From the NCBI GenBank assembly GCA_040387375.1, contig JAZKDW010000018.1, positions 62,001-126,000 on the forward strand: a DNA stretch of 64,000 nucleotides, given 5' to 3'. The notes below the pieces were generated by a model. It worked only from the letters and a program-made list of their open reading frames with translations, searched no databases and was not told the origin of the DNA. Position 1 is the stretch's first letter. Each line of letters starts with the position of its first letter. This stretch comes from JAZKDW01 sp040387375. GTDB lineage: Bacteria > Pseudomonadota > Gammaproteobacteria > Burkholderiales > Burkholderiaceae_D. This document shows positions 32,293 through 41,017 of the stretch, piece after piece. The position numbers and the translations under genes are program-made.

Positions 32293-33042
32293 ATGTCCAG
32301 TAAGCATGATCCGAACCAAAACCACCTTCTGGCAGCATTGCTCGACGCTGAATTCGACCGCCTGTCCCCGCATCTGGAGTTGACGCCGATGGCGTTGGGC
32401 GACGTGCTCCACGAGTCCGGCGGCAAGCTGCAGCATGTGTATTTTCCCACCTCGGCAATCGTCTCGTTGCAGTACATGCTTGAAAACGGCGGCTCGTCCG
32501 AAATCGCCGGCGTTGGCAATGAGGGCGTATTGGGTGTTTCCCTTTTCATGGGCGGCGACACCACGCCCAGCCGCGCCGTGGTGCAGACGGGTGGCCATGG
32601 CTACCGTCTCAAATCCCAGATATTGATCGATGAATTCAACCGTGCCGGACCGGTGATGCGTCTGCTGCTGCGTTATACCCAGGCGCTGCTCACGCACATG
32701 TCGCAGACCGCCGTGTGCAATCGCCATCATACGGTCGAGCAGCAATTGTGCCGCTGGTTCCTGCTGACCCTGGATCGTCTGCCGTCGAATGAATTGACGA
32801 TGACCCAGGAATTGATCGCCACCATGCTGGGTGTGCGGCGCGAAGGTGTGACCGAAGCGGCCGGCAACTTGCAAACCGACGGTTTCATCCGTTATCGGCG
32901 CGGCCATATCACCGTGCTGGACCGGGCCGGGCTGGAAGGCAATGTCTGCGAATGTTATGCCGTCGTCAAGAAAGAATTCGCCCGCTTGTTGTCGGATGTG
33001 CGCCAGCGCCAGGGTGGACTGGCCGCGAGCCGGACGACCTGA
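32293..33042 (+). CDS. Crp/Fnr-type transcription regulator
   Basis: A 249-residue regulator: an N-terminal cyclic-nucleotide-binding-like beta roll (LSPHLELTPMALGDVLHESGGKLQHVYFPTSAIVSL) and a C-terminal winged helix (LTMTQELIATMLGVRREGVTEAAGNLQTDG). It lacks the RXS phosphate pocket of CRP and the FNR cysteine set, so the signal is unknown; the longer group often responds to stress or redox state. ATG 32293 is preferred over ATGs further upstream because of AGGAACC and family length. Confidence 0.85.
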   Translation: MSSKHDPNQNHLLAALLDAEFDRLSPHLELTPMALGDVLHESGGKLQHVYFPTSAIVSLQYMLENGGSSEIAGVGNEGVLGVSLFMGGDTTPSRAVVQTGGHGYRLKSQILIDEFNRAGPVMRLLLRYTQALLTHMSQTAVCNRHHTVEQQLCRWFLLTLDRLPSNELTMTQELIATMLGVRREGVTEAAGNLQTDGFIRYRRGHITVLDRAGLEGNVCECYAVVKKEFARLLSDVRQRQGGLAASRTT

Positions 33043-33146
33043 CAATCTTGCCGCAGCAGGCTGGGTTCACATGCCGACGCCCCCCGTTTCGGCATCGCGG
33101 TAACGGACTATTAACGCTCTTTGTAAGCTGACCAAGGTCTGAATTT

Positions 33147-35432
33147 ATGCGCAAAATGGAAGAAACGCCGGTCGAGCGGCTGGTGTGGATCGGTTTCGGA
33201 TTGACGGTGGCCGTTCTGCTTCTGGTTGCCGGCATCGCGTTGCCTCATGCGTCGCAATCGGCGGCCGCCTTTATCGTCGCGAGTATCGTTTTGCTGCTGG
33301 CTTTTCTGGCGCTGCTGTATACACGGGCACGGCGCGTGACCGGCGAGACTCCGCTGCTCGCCTCTGCTGCGCAACCAGCGCCACAGCCATTGCTGAAAGC
33401 GGGCGCCTTGCAGGATGCGATTTTCAACAGCGCCAATTTTTCCAGCATCGCCACCGACGCCCAGGGTGTGATCCAGATTTTCAACGTTGGCGCCGAACGC
33501 ATGCTCGGTTACAAGGCCGAGGACGTGGTCGACAAGATTACGCCGGCCGGCATTTCGGATGCACAGGAATTGATTGCGCGCGCCGCCGCGCTGAGCGCGG
33601 AACTGGATACGCCGATCACGCCGGGTTTCGAGGCGCTGGTGTTCAAGGCCTCGCGCGGCATCGAAGATATCTATGAACTGACCTACATCCGCAAGGACGG
33701 CAGCCGCTTCCCGGCGATCGTGTCCGTCACCGCGTTGCGCGATGCGCAGGACAAGGTCATCGGCTACCTGCTGATCGGCACCGATAACACGGCGCGCAAA
33801 CAGGTGGAAGCCGAACAGGCGCTGCTCGACCAGCGTCTGCGCGACCAACAGTTCTACACCCGCTCACTGATCGAATCGAATATCGACGCCCTGATGACGA
33901 CCGATCCGCGCGGCATCATCAGCGACGTCAACCAGCAGATGGAAGCGCTGACCGGCTGCACGCGCGATGAATTGATCGGCGCGCCGTTCAAGAGCTACTT
34001 CACCGATCCGGAACGGGCCGAGGCGGCCATCACGCGTGTACTCAGCGAAGGCAAGGTAACCAACTACGAGCTGACCGCCCACGCCAGGGATGGCAAGGAA
34101 ACGGTGGTCTCGTACAACGCCACCACCTTCCATGACCGCGAGCGCAAGCTGCAAGGCGTGTTTGCGGCAGCCCGCGACGTCACCGAGCGCAAGCAATTCG
34201 AGCATGCGCTGCAGGAAACCAACGTCGAACTGGAAAACGCACGGGCAATCGCGGAAAAAGCCAACCTGGCGAAATCGGAATTTCTGTCCAGCATGAGCCA
34301 TGAATTGCGCACGCCGCTCAACGCGGTGCTTGGATTTGCGCAGTTGATGGCCTCCGAGACGCCCTCGCCCACGCCGGGGCAGAAAATGTCGATCGAGCAG
34401 ATATTGCAGGCCGGCTGGTACTTGCTGCGTCTGATCAATGAAATCCTCGACCTGGCGATGATCGAATCTGGCAAGGTGACGATGTCGCATGAATCGATGT
34501 CGCTCACCGACGTGCTGCAGGATTGCCAGGCCATGATCGAGCCGCAGGCGCAGAAGCGCGGCATACAAATGACCTTCCCCCAGCTGGATAACGCCTTTTA
34601 TATTCATGCCGACCGGACCCGGGTCAAGCAGGTGATGATCAACCTGCTGTCGAATGCGATCAAATACAACCGGGTCGGCGGTTCGGTCATCGTCCAGTGT
34701 GTAATGAGCGGCGAACATCGGGTGCGCGTCAGCGTCAGGGATACCGGACTGGGGCTGTCGCCCGAACAGATGGCGCAACTGTTCCAGCCCTTCAATCGGC
34801 TCGGGCAAGAAACCAGCACCGAGGAAGGCACCGGCATCGGCCTGGTCGTTACCAAACAACTGGTCGAGTTGATGGGCGGTGTCATTGCCGTCGAAAGCAG
34901 TGTCGGCGCCGGCAGCATATTCTCGGTCGAACTGGCCGCATCGAATGCGCCGGAACTGGCTTTTGACAGCCTTGGCAAGGGCGCTGTAGACAAACCGCAA
35001 TATGTGCCGGCACCAGGATCCCCCTCCCAGCGCACGCTGCTGTATGTCGAGGACAACCCGGCCAACCTGGCGCTGGTGGAGCAATTGATCGCGCGGCGCC
35101 ACGATTTGAAATTGTTAACCGCCATCGATGGCCTTCTGGGCGTCCAGATGGCGCGCGCGCATCAGCCGGACCTGATTTTGATGGATATCAATTTGCCCGG
35201 CATCAGCGGTTTTGGAGCCCTGAAAATCCTGCGCGAAGATCCGGCGACCGCGCATATCCCGATTGTGGCGCTGTCGGCCAATGCCATTCCGCGTGATATA
35301 CAGAAGGGGCTTGAGGCCGGATTTTTCCGCTACCTGACCAAGCCGATCAAGGTTGACGAATTCATGGATGCGCTGGATGTCGCGCTGCATCATGCGGCGC
35401 AAACTGGCCTGGCCAGCGCTGCGAACAGGTAA
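33147..35432 (+). CDS. Membrane PAS-PAS hybrid histidine kinase
   Basis: A 761-residue inner-membrane sensor. Two hydrophobic helices (about 12-30 and 40-58) leave almost no periplasmic loop. Then PAS at about 85-215 (SIATDAQGVIQIFNVGAERMLGY), PAS at about 235-345 (ALMTTDPRGIISDVNQQMEALTG), HisKA with His385 (MSHELRTPLNAVLG), HATPase (NLLSNAIKYN, DTGLGL, GTGIGLVVTKQL) and a C-terminal receiver (YVEDNPANL, acceptor in LMDINLPG, KPI). The next gene encodes a separate receiver with PAS domains, 17-44 bp downstream, a likely phosphotransfer partner. Confidence 0.9.
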   Translation: MRKMEETPVERLVWIGFGLTVAVLLLVAGIALPHASQSAAAFIVASIVLLLAFLALLYTRARRVTGETPLLASAAQPAPQPLLKAGALQDAIFNSANFSSIATDAQGVIQIFNVGAERMLGYKAEDVVDKITPAGISDAQELIARAAALSAELDTPITPGFEALVFKASRGIEDIYELTYIRKDGSRFPAIVSVTALRDAQDKVIGYLLIGTDNTARKQVEAEQALLDQRLRDQQFYTRSLIESNIDALMTTDPRGIISDVNQQMEALTGCTRDELIGAPFKSYFTDPERAEAAITRVLSEGKVTNYELTAHARDGKETVVSYNATTFHDRERKLQGVFAAARDVTERKQFEHALQETNVELENARAIAEKANLAKSEFLSSMSHELRTPLNAVLGFAQLMASETPSPTPGQKMSIEQILQAGWYLLRLINEILDLAMIESGKVTMSHESMSLTDVLQDCQAMIEPQAQKRGIQMTFPQLDNAFYIHADRTRVKQVMINLLSNAIKYNRVGGSVIVQCVMSGEHRVRVSVRDTGLGLSPEQMAQLFQPFNRLGQETSTEEGTGIGLVVTKQLVELMGGVIAVESSVGAGSIFSVELAASNAPELAFDSLGKGAVDKPQYVPAPGSPSQRTLLYVEDNPANLALVEQLIARRHDLKLLTAIDGLLGVQMARAHQPDLILMDINLPGISGFGALKILREDPATAHIPIVALSANAIPRDIQKGLEAGFFRYLTKPIKVDEFMDALDVALHHAAQTGLASAANR

Positions 35433-35476
35433 ATACCGCTGGATAGCAAGTGGACGATTTTTTTGGGAAAAATGTA

Positions 35477-36649
35477 ATGCTTGAAGCCTCCGAGATTCTG
35501 AACGCCAGCATCCTGATCGTCGATGATCAGCAAGCGAATGTCTTGCTGCTGGAACGCATGCTGCAAAATGCCGGTTATACCCACATCACATCGACAATGG
35601 ATCCGCGCACCGTCTGCGATTTGCATGCGGCGCATCGCTACGATCTGATTCTGCTCGATTTGCAAATGCCGGAAATGGATGGATTCCAGGTCATCGAAGG
35701 TTTGAAGGAAATCGAGGCAGGCGGTTATTTGCCGGTACTGGTGATTACCGCGCAACCGGGACACAAGCTGCGCGCGTTGCAGGCCGGGGCCAAGGACTTT
35801 GTCAGCAAACCATTCGATCTGATCGAGGTACAGACCCGCATCCACAACATGCTGGAAGTGCGGCTGTTGTATCAGAAGCTGGGCGATTACAACAAGGTGC
35901 TGGAGCAGACGGTGCTGGAGCGCACAGCTGAATTGCGCGAGAGCGAAGCACGCTTCAAGAGTTTTACCGAACTGTCCTCGGACTGGTATTGGGAACAGGA
36001 CGCGCAAGGCAAATTCACAAAAATCTCGGGCCCGGTATTCGACATGCTCGGCATTGAAGCGGACGAGATCCTGGGCGCGACCGGCACCGTGTTGCGGGGG
36101 CGCTGGAACGCGGCCGAGCGTGCGCTGCTGGACGCTAACATCGCCGCCCGCCGACCCTTTCTCGACTTCGTCTACAGCCGCACCAACGATGACGGCAAGA
36201 TGCAATATCTGCAAGTCAGCGGCGAGCCGATGTTCGATGCAGCCAGCCGCTTTACCGGTTATCGCGGCATCGGCATGGACATCACCGACCGCATGCGCCC
36301 AGGCCACGAGCACGCACGTTTTCGCAGCGCCATCGATGTGATCGATCAGGGCGTGTGCCTGCTCGATCATGCCAACATGCGTGTCATCGACGCCAACGAG
36401 ACCGCGTGCCGCATGTGGGGGTATGGCCGCGACGAACTGTTCGCCGTGGATCTGGCCGCTTCCGGCATCGGCAGCAACGAACAGCTGGCGATCATCTTCG
36501 ATGCGCTGATCGAAGGCGGACCGACACATGCGCAAGCAGCCGAATTACGGCGCAAGGACGGTACGACGCTGGCCGCCGTGATCAACTGGCGCGCATTGCG
36601 GGTGGTCGACAGCTGGATGATTGTGGGTGTCATCAGCGAACGTGGCTAA
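35477..36649 (+). CDS. REC-PAS-PAS protein without output domain
   Basis: Starts with a receiver (ILIVDDQQANV, acceptor Asp in LILLDLQMPEMDG, KPFDL), a coiled coil (KVLEQTVLERTAELRESEARF), then PAS 1 (SSDWYWEQDAQGKFTKISG) and PAS 2 (GVCLLDHANMRVIDANETACRMWGY). It ends right after PAS 2; no GGDEF, EAL or kinase follows in any frame. It may signal by protein contact or be a shortened relative of REC-PAS-GGDEF proteins. The start is ATG 35477, or GTG 35450 (nine codons earlier); ribosome sites are weak for both. Confidence 0.83.
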   Translation: MLEASEILNASILIVDDQQANVLLLERMLQNAGYTHITSTMDPRTVCDLHAAHRYDLILLDLQMPEMDGFQVIEGLKEIEAGGYLPVLVITAQPGHKLRALQAGAKDFVSKPFDLIEVQTRIHNMLEVRLLYQKLGDYNKVLEQTVLERTAELRESEARFKSFTELSSDWYWEQDAQGKFTKISGPVFDMLGIEADEILGATGTVLRGRWNAAERALLDANIAARRPFLDFVYSRTNDDGKMQYLQVSGEPMFDAASRFTGYRGIGMDITDRMRPGHEHARFRSAIDVIDQGVCLLDHANMRVIDANETACRMWGYGRDELFAVDLAASGIGSNEQLAIIFDALIEGGPTHAQAAELRRKDGTTLAAVINWRALRVVDSWMIVGVISERG

Positions 36650-36707
36650 TCTTGTTTGCCATAGGCTAGACTAAGGTCTTTACAGCAAAAAGACCGAAGG
36701 AGAAAAG

Positions 36708-37127
36708 ATGAAACTGAACGGAGGATGTTATTGCGGTCAGGTGCGGTATGAAGCCGTCGGCGAACCGCTATTCAGGGTGCAATGCCATTGCCGCGAATGC
36801 CAGTACATCTCCGGCGGCAATCCCAATGTCATCATGGGCATGCCCGAATCCGGCTTTACCTATACGAAGGGCGCAGCCAGAAAATTCCGCCGCAGCGATC
36901 TCGACCAGCCGGTAACGCGCGAATTCTGTCCCGAGTGCGGCACGCACCTGCTGACCCGCTCGCCCCGCATGCCAGGCATGATGCTGATCAAGGTCGGCAC
37001 GTTTGACGATCCGGGCCTTTTCGGCGGCGCCGAGGTGGCGATTTTTACCGTCGACAAGCAGAGTTTTCACCATCTGCCGGAGGGCGTGCCGGCTTTCGAG
37101 CGCAGGCCGGATTCCTATAAGAAGTGA
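36708..37127 (+). CDS. GFA (glutathione-dependent formaldehyde-activating) family protein
   Basis: A 139-residue zinc protein of the Gfa/CENP-V fold. Cys7 and Cys9 (GGCYCGQVRY), Cys26, Cys28 and Cys31 (VQCHCRECQ), and Cys74/Cys77 (EFCPECGTHL) supply the zinc sites. The family is widespread and only a few members act on S-hydroxymethylglutathione. AGGAGAAA precedes the ATG. Followed by a strong hairpin terminator. Confidence 0.87.
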   Translation: MKLNGGCYCGQVRYEAVGEPLFRVQCHCRECQYISGGNPNVIMGMPESGFTYTKGAARKFRRSDLDQPVTREFCPECGTHLLTRSPRMPGMMLIKVGTFDDPGLFGGAEVAIFTVDKQSFHHLPEGVPAFERRPDSYKK

Positions 37128-37141
37128 ATGTGCGGTCTATG

Positions 37142-37172
37142 AAAAAGCGGCGCCTTTCTGGCGCCGCTTTTT
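37142..37172. terminator. Bidirectional rho-independent terminator
   Basis: A perfect 13-bp stem (aaaaagcggcgcc / ggcgccgcttttt) closes a 5-base loop TTTCT. The A and T tracts on the two arms make it work on both strands, which fits its place between the convergent GFA gene and fatty-acid hydroxylase gene. Confidence 0.92.
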
Positions 37173-37206
37173 CATGTCCGCGATGGTCGTGCGAATCGCG
37201 TCCGGT

Positions 37207-37977
37207 TTATCCGTCTTCTGCCGGATCGTTTTTCGGACGCTGCGCCGGAGCCCGGATCGAATGATTCAGATGTCGGATCGAATTGCCATTAAAAATCGTG
37301 CCGAGCAGGCCCCTGTTCAAATCCGACGTGTTGAAAAACCAGTCGGCGAGCGGAAGCGTGAAGTTCAGGTTGTACTTCATCATCAGGTTCTGGTCATGAT
37401 GCGCAATGTGATGGCGCCGCATGGTATTGAGAATCGGGATGTTGCGGACCACGCTGTTGTCAGGAAGGTGCGCGCAAAAATGGAAGGCTTCGAAAATCAG
37501 GTAAAGCAAAACAGTCGTGGCAATGGCCAGCCAGCCCGCGTTGGGCGACAGCACCCAACCCAACAGGAATGCGCCGGGAGCGGCCAGCAGAATGACGACC
37601 GGCAGCGCGAACGCCGGAAAAAAAATGATGCGTAAATCGCGCGCGCTCTTGAACGTCGGATCGGCATCGGTGAAGAACTGATGATGGGTCAGGGTATGGC
37701 GGGTATAAAGTGCGCGCGCGATCTTGTTCTTGCGAGGCACATGCAGCACTTTCAGATGAACGTACCATTCCATGAAGTTCCAGACCACGACCACGACAGG
37801 AATCGCGATAAGGTCACGCAGCGTAAACGGCAGCGCGATATTCCACGCACAGACCGCCAGCGCCGCCAGACCGGTGGCGATAATGATCACGGCGTGCAGG
37901 ACGCCGCTATAGCCCGGCGCAATGCTGGCGCGGAATTGTGATTGAAATGCCTGCTGGCGAGTAGTCGGGGAATTCAT
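37207..37977 (-). CDS. Fatty acid hydroxylase/sterol desaturase superfamily membrane protein
   Basis: A 256-residue membrane-bound di-iron oxygenase. Its histidine clusters are HxxxxxxH (EWYVHLKVLH), RHTLTHHQFF, FEAFHFCAHL and MRRHHIAHHDQN, set between about four to five hydrophobic helices. It may hydroxylate or desaturate a lipid acyl chain. ATG 37977 has AAGGAC upstream; the longer frame from 38022 is not preferred. An IclR-type motif (38092-38107) lies about 115 bp upstream. Confidence 0.85.
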   Translation of the reverse strand: MNSPTTRQQAFQSQFRASIAPGYSGVLHAVIIIATGLAALAVCAWNIALPFTLRDLIAIPVVVVVWNFMEWYVHLKVLHVPRKNKIARALYTRHTLTHHQFFTDADPTFKSARDLRIIFFPAFALPVVILLAAPGAFLLGWVLSPNAGWLAIATTVLLYLIFEAFHFCAHLPDNSVVRNIPILNTMRRHHIAHHDQNLMMKYNLNFTLPLADWFFNTSDLNRGLLGTIFNGNSIRHLNHSIRAPAQRPKNDPAEDG

Positions 37978-38091
37978 CACTATGTCCTTATCAATAAGTA
38001 CCCGGCCGGGTACTTGGCCCATGCCAAACGTGATTTTGTTATCGGGGCCAGTGTACCATCCAACTTTTTATATTAGAACGATTTTTAGAAG

Positions 38092-38107
38092 AGTCATATA
38101 TCGGAAC
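38092..38107. promoter_or_regulatory. Candidate IclR-type operator (site A)
   Basis: The sequence agtcatatatcggaac matches the pattern GTnCnnATATnnGnAC at most positions. The same motif recurs at 40725, 40814, 45193 and, as a half site, at 45231. It lies in the gap between the dioxygenase end and the hydroxylase start. Confidence 0.4.
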
Positions 38108-38108
38108 T

Positions 38109-39029
38109 TCACGCCTCACTCCTCTCGGGCTGTTTCCGCCGCCGCGTCCGCAGCGCCGCCAGCACGGACACGGGATCGGTATCGCTGGTTGTGACCCGCC
38201 GCAGATCGCGCGGAACCGACTCGTCGTACGCCTTTCCGCGATGCATCGTGCACCGATTGTCCCAGATCACCAGATCGCCGACGCGCCACTCATGCACGTA
38301 CACGAACTCGCGCTGCGTGGCATGGTCAAGCAGATCGCGCAGCAGCATCCGCCCTTCCGGCACCGGCAAACCTACGATATGCGAGGCATGGGAAGCAATG
38401 TAAAGCGCCCTCCTGCCGTGCGCCGGCGATTGCCGCACCAATGGATGATGGACCGGCGGCAAGGCGGCGCGTTCCTCCGGCGAAAAGTCCGTGAAGCCGA
38501 GTTGCTCGCGCGAGTGCATCAGCGAATGTTCGGCCGTCAGACTGTCGATCCGCTGCCTGGTCGCTGCCGGCAGCTTGTCGTATGCGGTCCGGTTGTCGCT
38601 GAACTCGGTCTCGCCGCCTTGCGGCGGAATCACCCGCGAAAACAGCATCGACAACGCGCCGGGCACGGCCCGGAACGAACTGTCGGTGTGCCACAGGCGG
38701 TTACCCAATAACAGCATGCGCAAGCGGTCGTTGACCGCACGCGGCTTTTCGTTTTCATCGAGGTTGGAGACGTCGACGATTTCGCGCTGGGCGATCCGCT
38801 GCTTCGTGTCAGGATTGAAGCGCGTCACGGACGGTTCGATCGGCCCGAAATTCTCCGCGAACGCAATCTGCTGCTCGTTCGTTACCGTCTGCCCGCGCAG
38901 GACCACCACGCCGTAATCGTCCATCGCCTGGGCGATGACGTCGAGCGCGTCGTCCGTGCACTGCGCGATATTCACCCCGAGAACCTCGGCGGCGAATGTT
39001 GGATGAAGTGGCCGTATACTGATGGTCAT
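38109..39029 (-). CDS. TauD/TfdA-family 2-oxoglutarate dioxygenase
   Basis: A 306-residue Fe(II)/2-oxoglutarate enzyme. The iron triad is His114 and Asp116 (LWHTDSSF) and His263 (MHRGKAYDE), with the 2-oxoglutarate-binding arginine in PRDLRR. Sequence runs such as AFAENFGPIEPSV resemble the TfdA (2,4-D dioxygenase) branch more than taurine dioxygenase. Substrate unknown; it lies 84 bp from the broken binding-protein gene on the same strand, so uptake and cleavage of the same compound is possible. Confidence 0.85.
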   Translation of the reverse strand: MTISIRPLHPTFAAEVLGVNIAQCTDDALDVIAQAMDDYGVVVLRGQTVTNEQQIAFAENFGPIEPSVTRFNPDTKQRIAQREIVDVSNLDENEKPRAVNDRLRMLLLGNRLWHTDSSFRAVPGALSMLFSRVIPPQGGETEFSDNRTAYDKLPAATRQRIDSLTAEHSLMHSREQLGFTDFSPEERAALPPVHHPLVRQSPAHGRRALYIASHASHIVGLPVPEGRMLLRDLLDHATQREFVYVHEWRVGDLVIWDNRCTMHRGKAYDESVPRDLRRVTTSDTDPVSVLAALRTRRRKQPERSEA

Positions 39030-39113
39030 GATGATGTCTCCGGATTCATTTTTGTTGGTCGAAGGACGCCGGCCGGCAGACCGGCATTCCGCGGATGTGC
39101 CGTTCCGAACTGC

Positions 39114-40564
39114 CTATTTTTGCACCAGCGGACAGGTCGACTTTGACAATGGCTGGAAGGCCTCCTCGGCAGGAATGGTCGACCGCATGTGGTAATAATC
39201 CCAGGGCTTTTTGGACTCCGACGGCTTCTTCACCTGCACCAGGTAGAGGTCCTTGAGCAAACGCCCGTCTTCGCGAATCTTGCCGTTCCTGGCGTAGATG
39301 TCATTCACCGGCGCCGACTTCATCTGCTTCATCACCGCTGCCGCATCGTCCGTGCCCGTGGCCTTGACCGCCTTCAGATAGGTCAGGGTGGCGGAATAAC
39401 CGGCCGCCTGGATGGCCGTCGGCATCTTGTTCATNNNNNNNNNNAGATCGACCAGCCGTCGCTGCTGATCGGCGGCGATCGAGATCCGGCGTTCAACGGC
39501 TTTGGTCGCATCCCCGACCCGTCGGCGTTGATGCGGATGCACGCGACCGATCTGCGCAGCGCCCACGTGCTGCCCGGTGTCGGACACTGGACCCAACAGG
39601 AGCGGCCGGCCGAGGTGACCGCGATCCTGCTCGCTGTCTCGGGGGCCGTCGGCATCTTGTTCATCCGCTTGTAGAAACGCTCGGCGAACTTGCGCGTCTG
39701 GGCGTCGGCATCCCAATAAAAACCTTCGATCGTGTAGAGACCCTGCGCCAGTGGCAAGCCGAGCGAATGCACGTCGGTAAGCAGGAATGCCATCGCGACT
39801 ATATTTTGTTTTGAAGTCTTGCCGATGCCGAATTCATTTGCGGCCTTGATCGCATTGATCATGTCGCCGCCGGCATTGGCCAGCGCAATCATCTTAGCTC
39901 CGGAAGCCTGTGCCTGGGTTACGAAGGACGAAAAGTCCGGGGCGTTGAACGGGTGTTTTATGCTGCCGAGCACCTTGCCGTTGCTGGCCTTGATGACTTC
40001 GGTGGCATCGCGTTCCATCGCGTGGCCGAACGCATAGTCGGCGGTGATGAAGTACCAGGAATCCGCGCCCTGCTTCACCAGCAGCTTGGGCGTGCTGGCG
40101 AGCGCCACCGTATCGATCTGGTGATGGACAGTGTATGGCGAGCAGCTGTCATTGGTCAGGCGCGATGAATAGGCGCCAGTCACCATGATGACACGCTGCT
40201 TCTGCTTGCCTACTTCGACCACGGCGAGCGAGGGTGACGAACCCACCAGATCGGTGATCATGTCCACCTGCCCGGCGTCGAACCACTCGCGCGCTTTCGA
40301 TGAGGCGATATCCGCCTTGTTCTGATGATCGGCGGATACCACCTCGATCTTCTTGCCGGCGATACTGCCGCCGAAGTCTTCCACCGCCATCTTCACCGCT
40401 TCCACCGAACCCTTGCCGGCAAAGTCGGAATACATGGCATTGAGGTCGGTTAACACGCCGATCTTCACTACGCCGTTCGAGATGCCGGAGGATTGGGCCC
40501 ATGCGCCGGCCGAGGCCAGCGCAAGAAGGGAGGCGCAGAGACGCCTGGTTGCGATTCTTTTCAT
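39114..40564 (-). CDS. ABC transporter substrate-binding protein (branched-chain amino acid type), split by assembly gap
   Basis: Signal peptide MKRIATRRLCASLLALASAGAWAQ, then a Leu/Ile/Val-binding-type periplasmic fold (GVVKIGVLTDLNAMYSDFAGKGS, NKADIASSKAREWFDAGQVDMI, DSWYFITADYAFGHAMERD). ATG 40564 has AAGGAG. The frame is broken at 39435-39664 by ten Ns plus a foreign piece, flanked by two copies of a 21-bp sequence (39414-39434, 39644-39664). Removing 230 bp joins KRMNKMPTA to IQAAGYSATL in frame and gives a normal 406-residue protein, so the gene is probably intact in the organism. No LivHMGF genes accompany it. Confidence 0.85.
39435..39444. other. Assembly gap (10 Ns)
   Basis: Ten unresolved bases within the substrate-binding-protein gene; the true gap size is unknown. 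Confidence 0.99.
39445..39643 (+). pseudogene. Fragment of an alpha/beta-hydrolase C-terminus (probable assembly chimera)
   Basis: On the plus strand, 66 codons read as the end of an epoxide-hydrolase-like alpha/beta hydrolase: IDQPSLLIGGDRDPAF, then LPGVGHWTQQERPAEVTAILL with the catalytic His in GVGHWT. The hydrolase start, nucleophile elbow and stop are absent, and the frame runs on into the duplicated 21-bp end. It is oriented against the host gene and is probably misplaced sequence. Confidence 0.7.
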
Positions 40565-41017
40565 GATGTCAGTCTCCTTGGTTGTGTAGCGCCGCTTTGA
40601 AAGTGCGGCGTTTGGTTCTTTGCTGCGTTGGTGCCGAGAATGCCCAAACGGAAAGCAATCCGCCTGTTCTTGAGTATGCCGAACCTTATCATGGTTAATC
40701 TGATATTTGAATAAAAATCGTAAAGTACATATATCGGAACGAATGGCCGACAAAAACAGCGCTTCAATTCGGTCGTTCCGGCGCGCACCGTCCATCACGG
40801 CGCCCTCCCGTTTGTTCTGATATATGAATTTAGATAAATATGTTTCTTTATAAGAAAAGCTTTGCTAGACTTCTTTTTCAATAAAAACTTGCTTGCTCCA
40901 ATTCTTGAACAGGCGGGGAATTCGCCATGAAATGTGTTCGTCCGATAGCGCCGTATTAAAAAATAAAAATGGCGACCCCGTACCACATCTACCTTCGATT
41001 GAAAAGTGAGAACCAGG
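40565..41017. promoter_or_regulatory. Divergent AT-rich control region with two IclR-type motifs (sites B and C)
   Basis: No gene is seen in these 453 bp. Site B is gtacatatatcggaac (40725-40740); site C, on the other strand sense, is gttctgatatatgaat (40814-40829). Both fit GTnCnnATATnnGnAC and lie between the divergent binding-protein and alcohol-dehydrogenase genes. The region is clearly richer in A+T than the flanking genes, as expected for promoters. Confidence 0.5.

Larger units (their letters stand above)
39414..39664. repeat. 21-bp direct repeat bounding the gap and foreign piece
   Basis: Identical copies at 39414-39434 and 39644-39664 (begin ggccgtcggcatcttg, end ttcat) encode MNKMPTA on the minus strand. 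The duplicated ends sit next to the N block, as expected for a scaffold join in which contig ends overlap. Confidence 0.9.

Noticed and set aside
39435..39664. Real insertion-sequence disruption of the binding-protein gene
   Set aside because: No terminal inverted repeats or transposase; Ns beside a 21-bp duplicate indicate a scaffold join.
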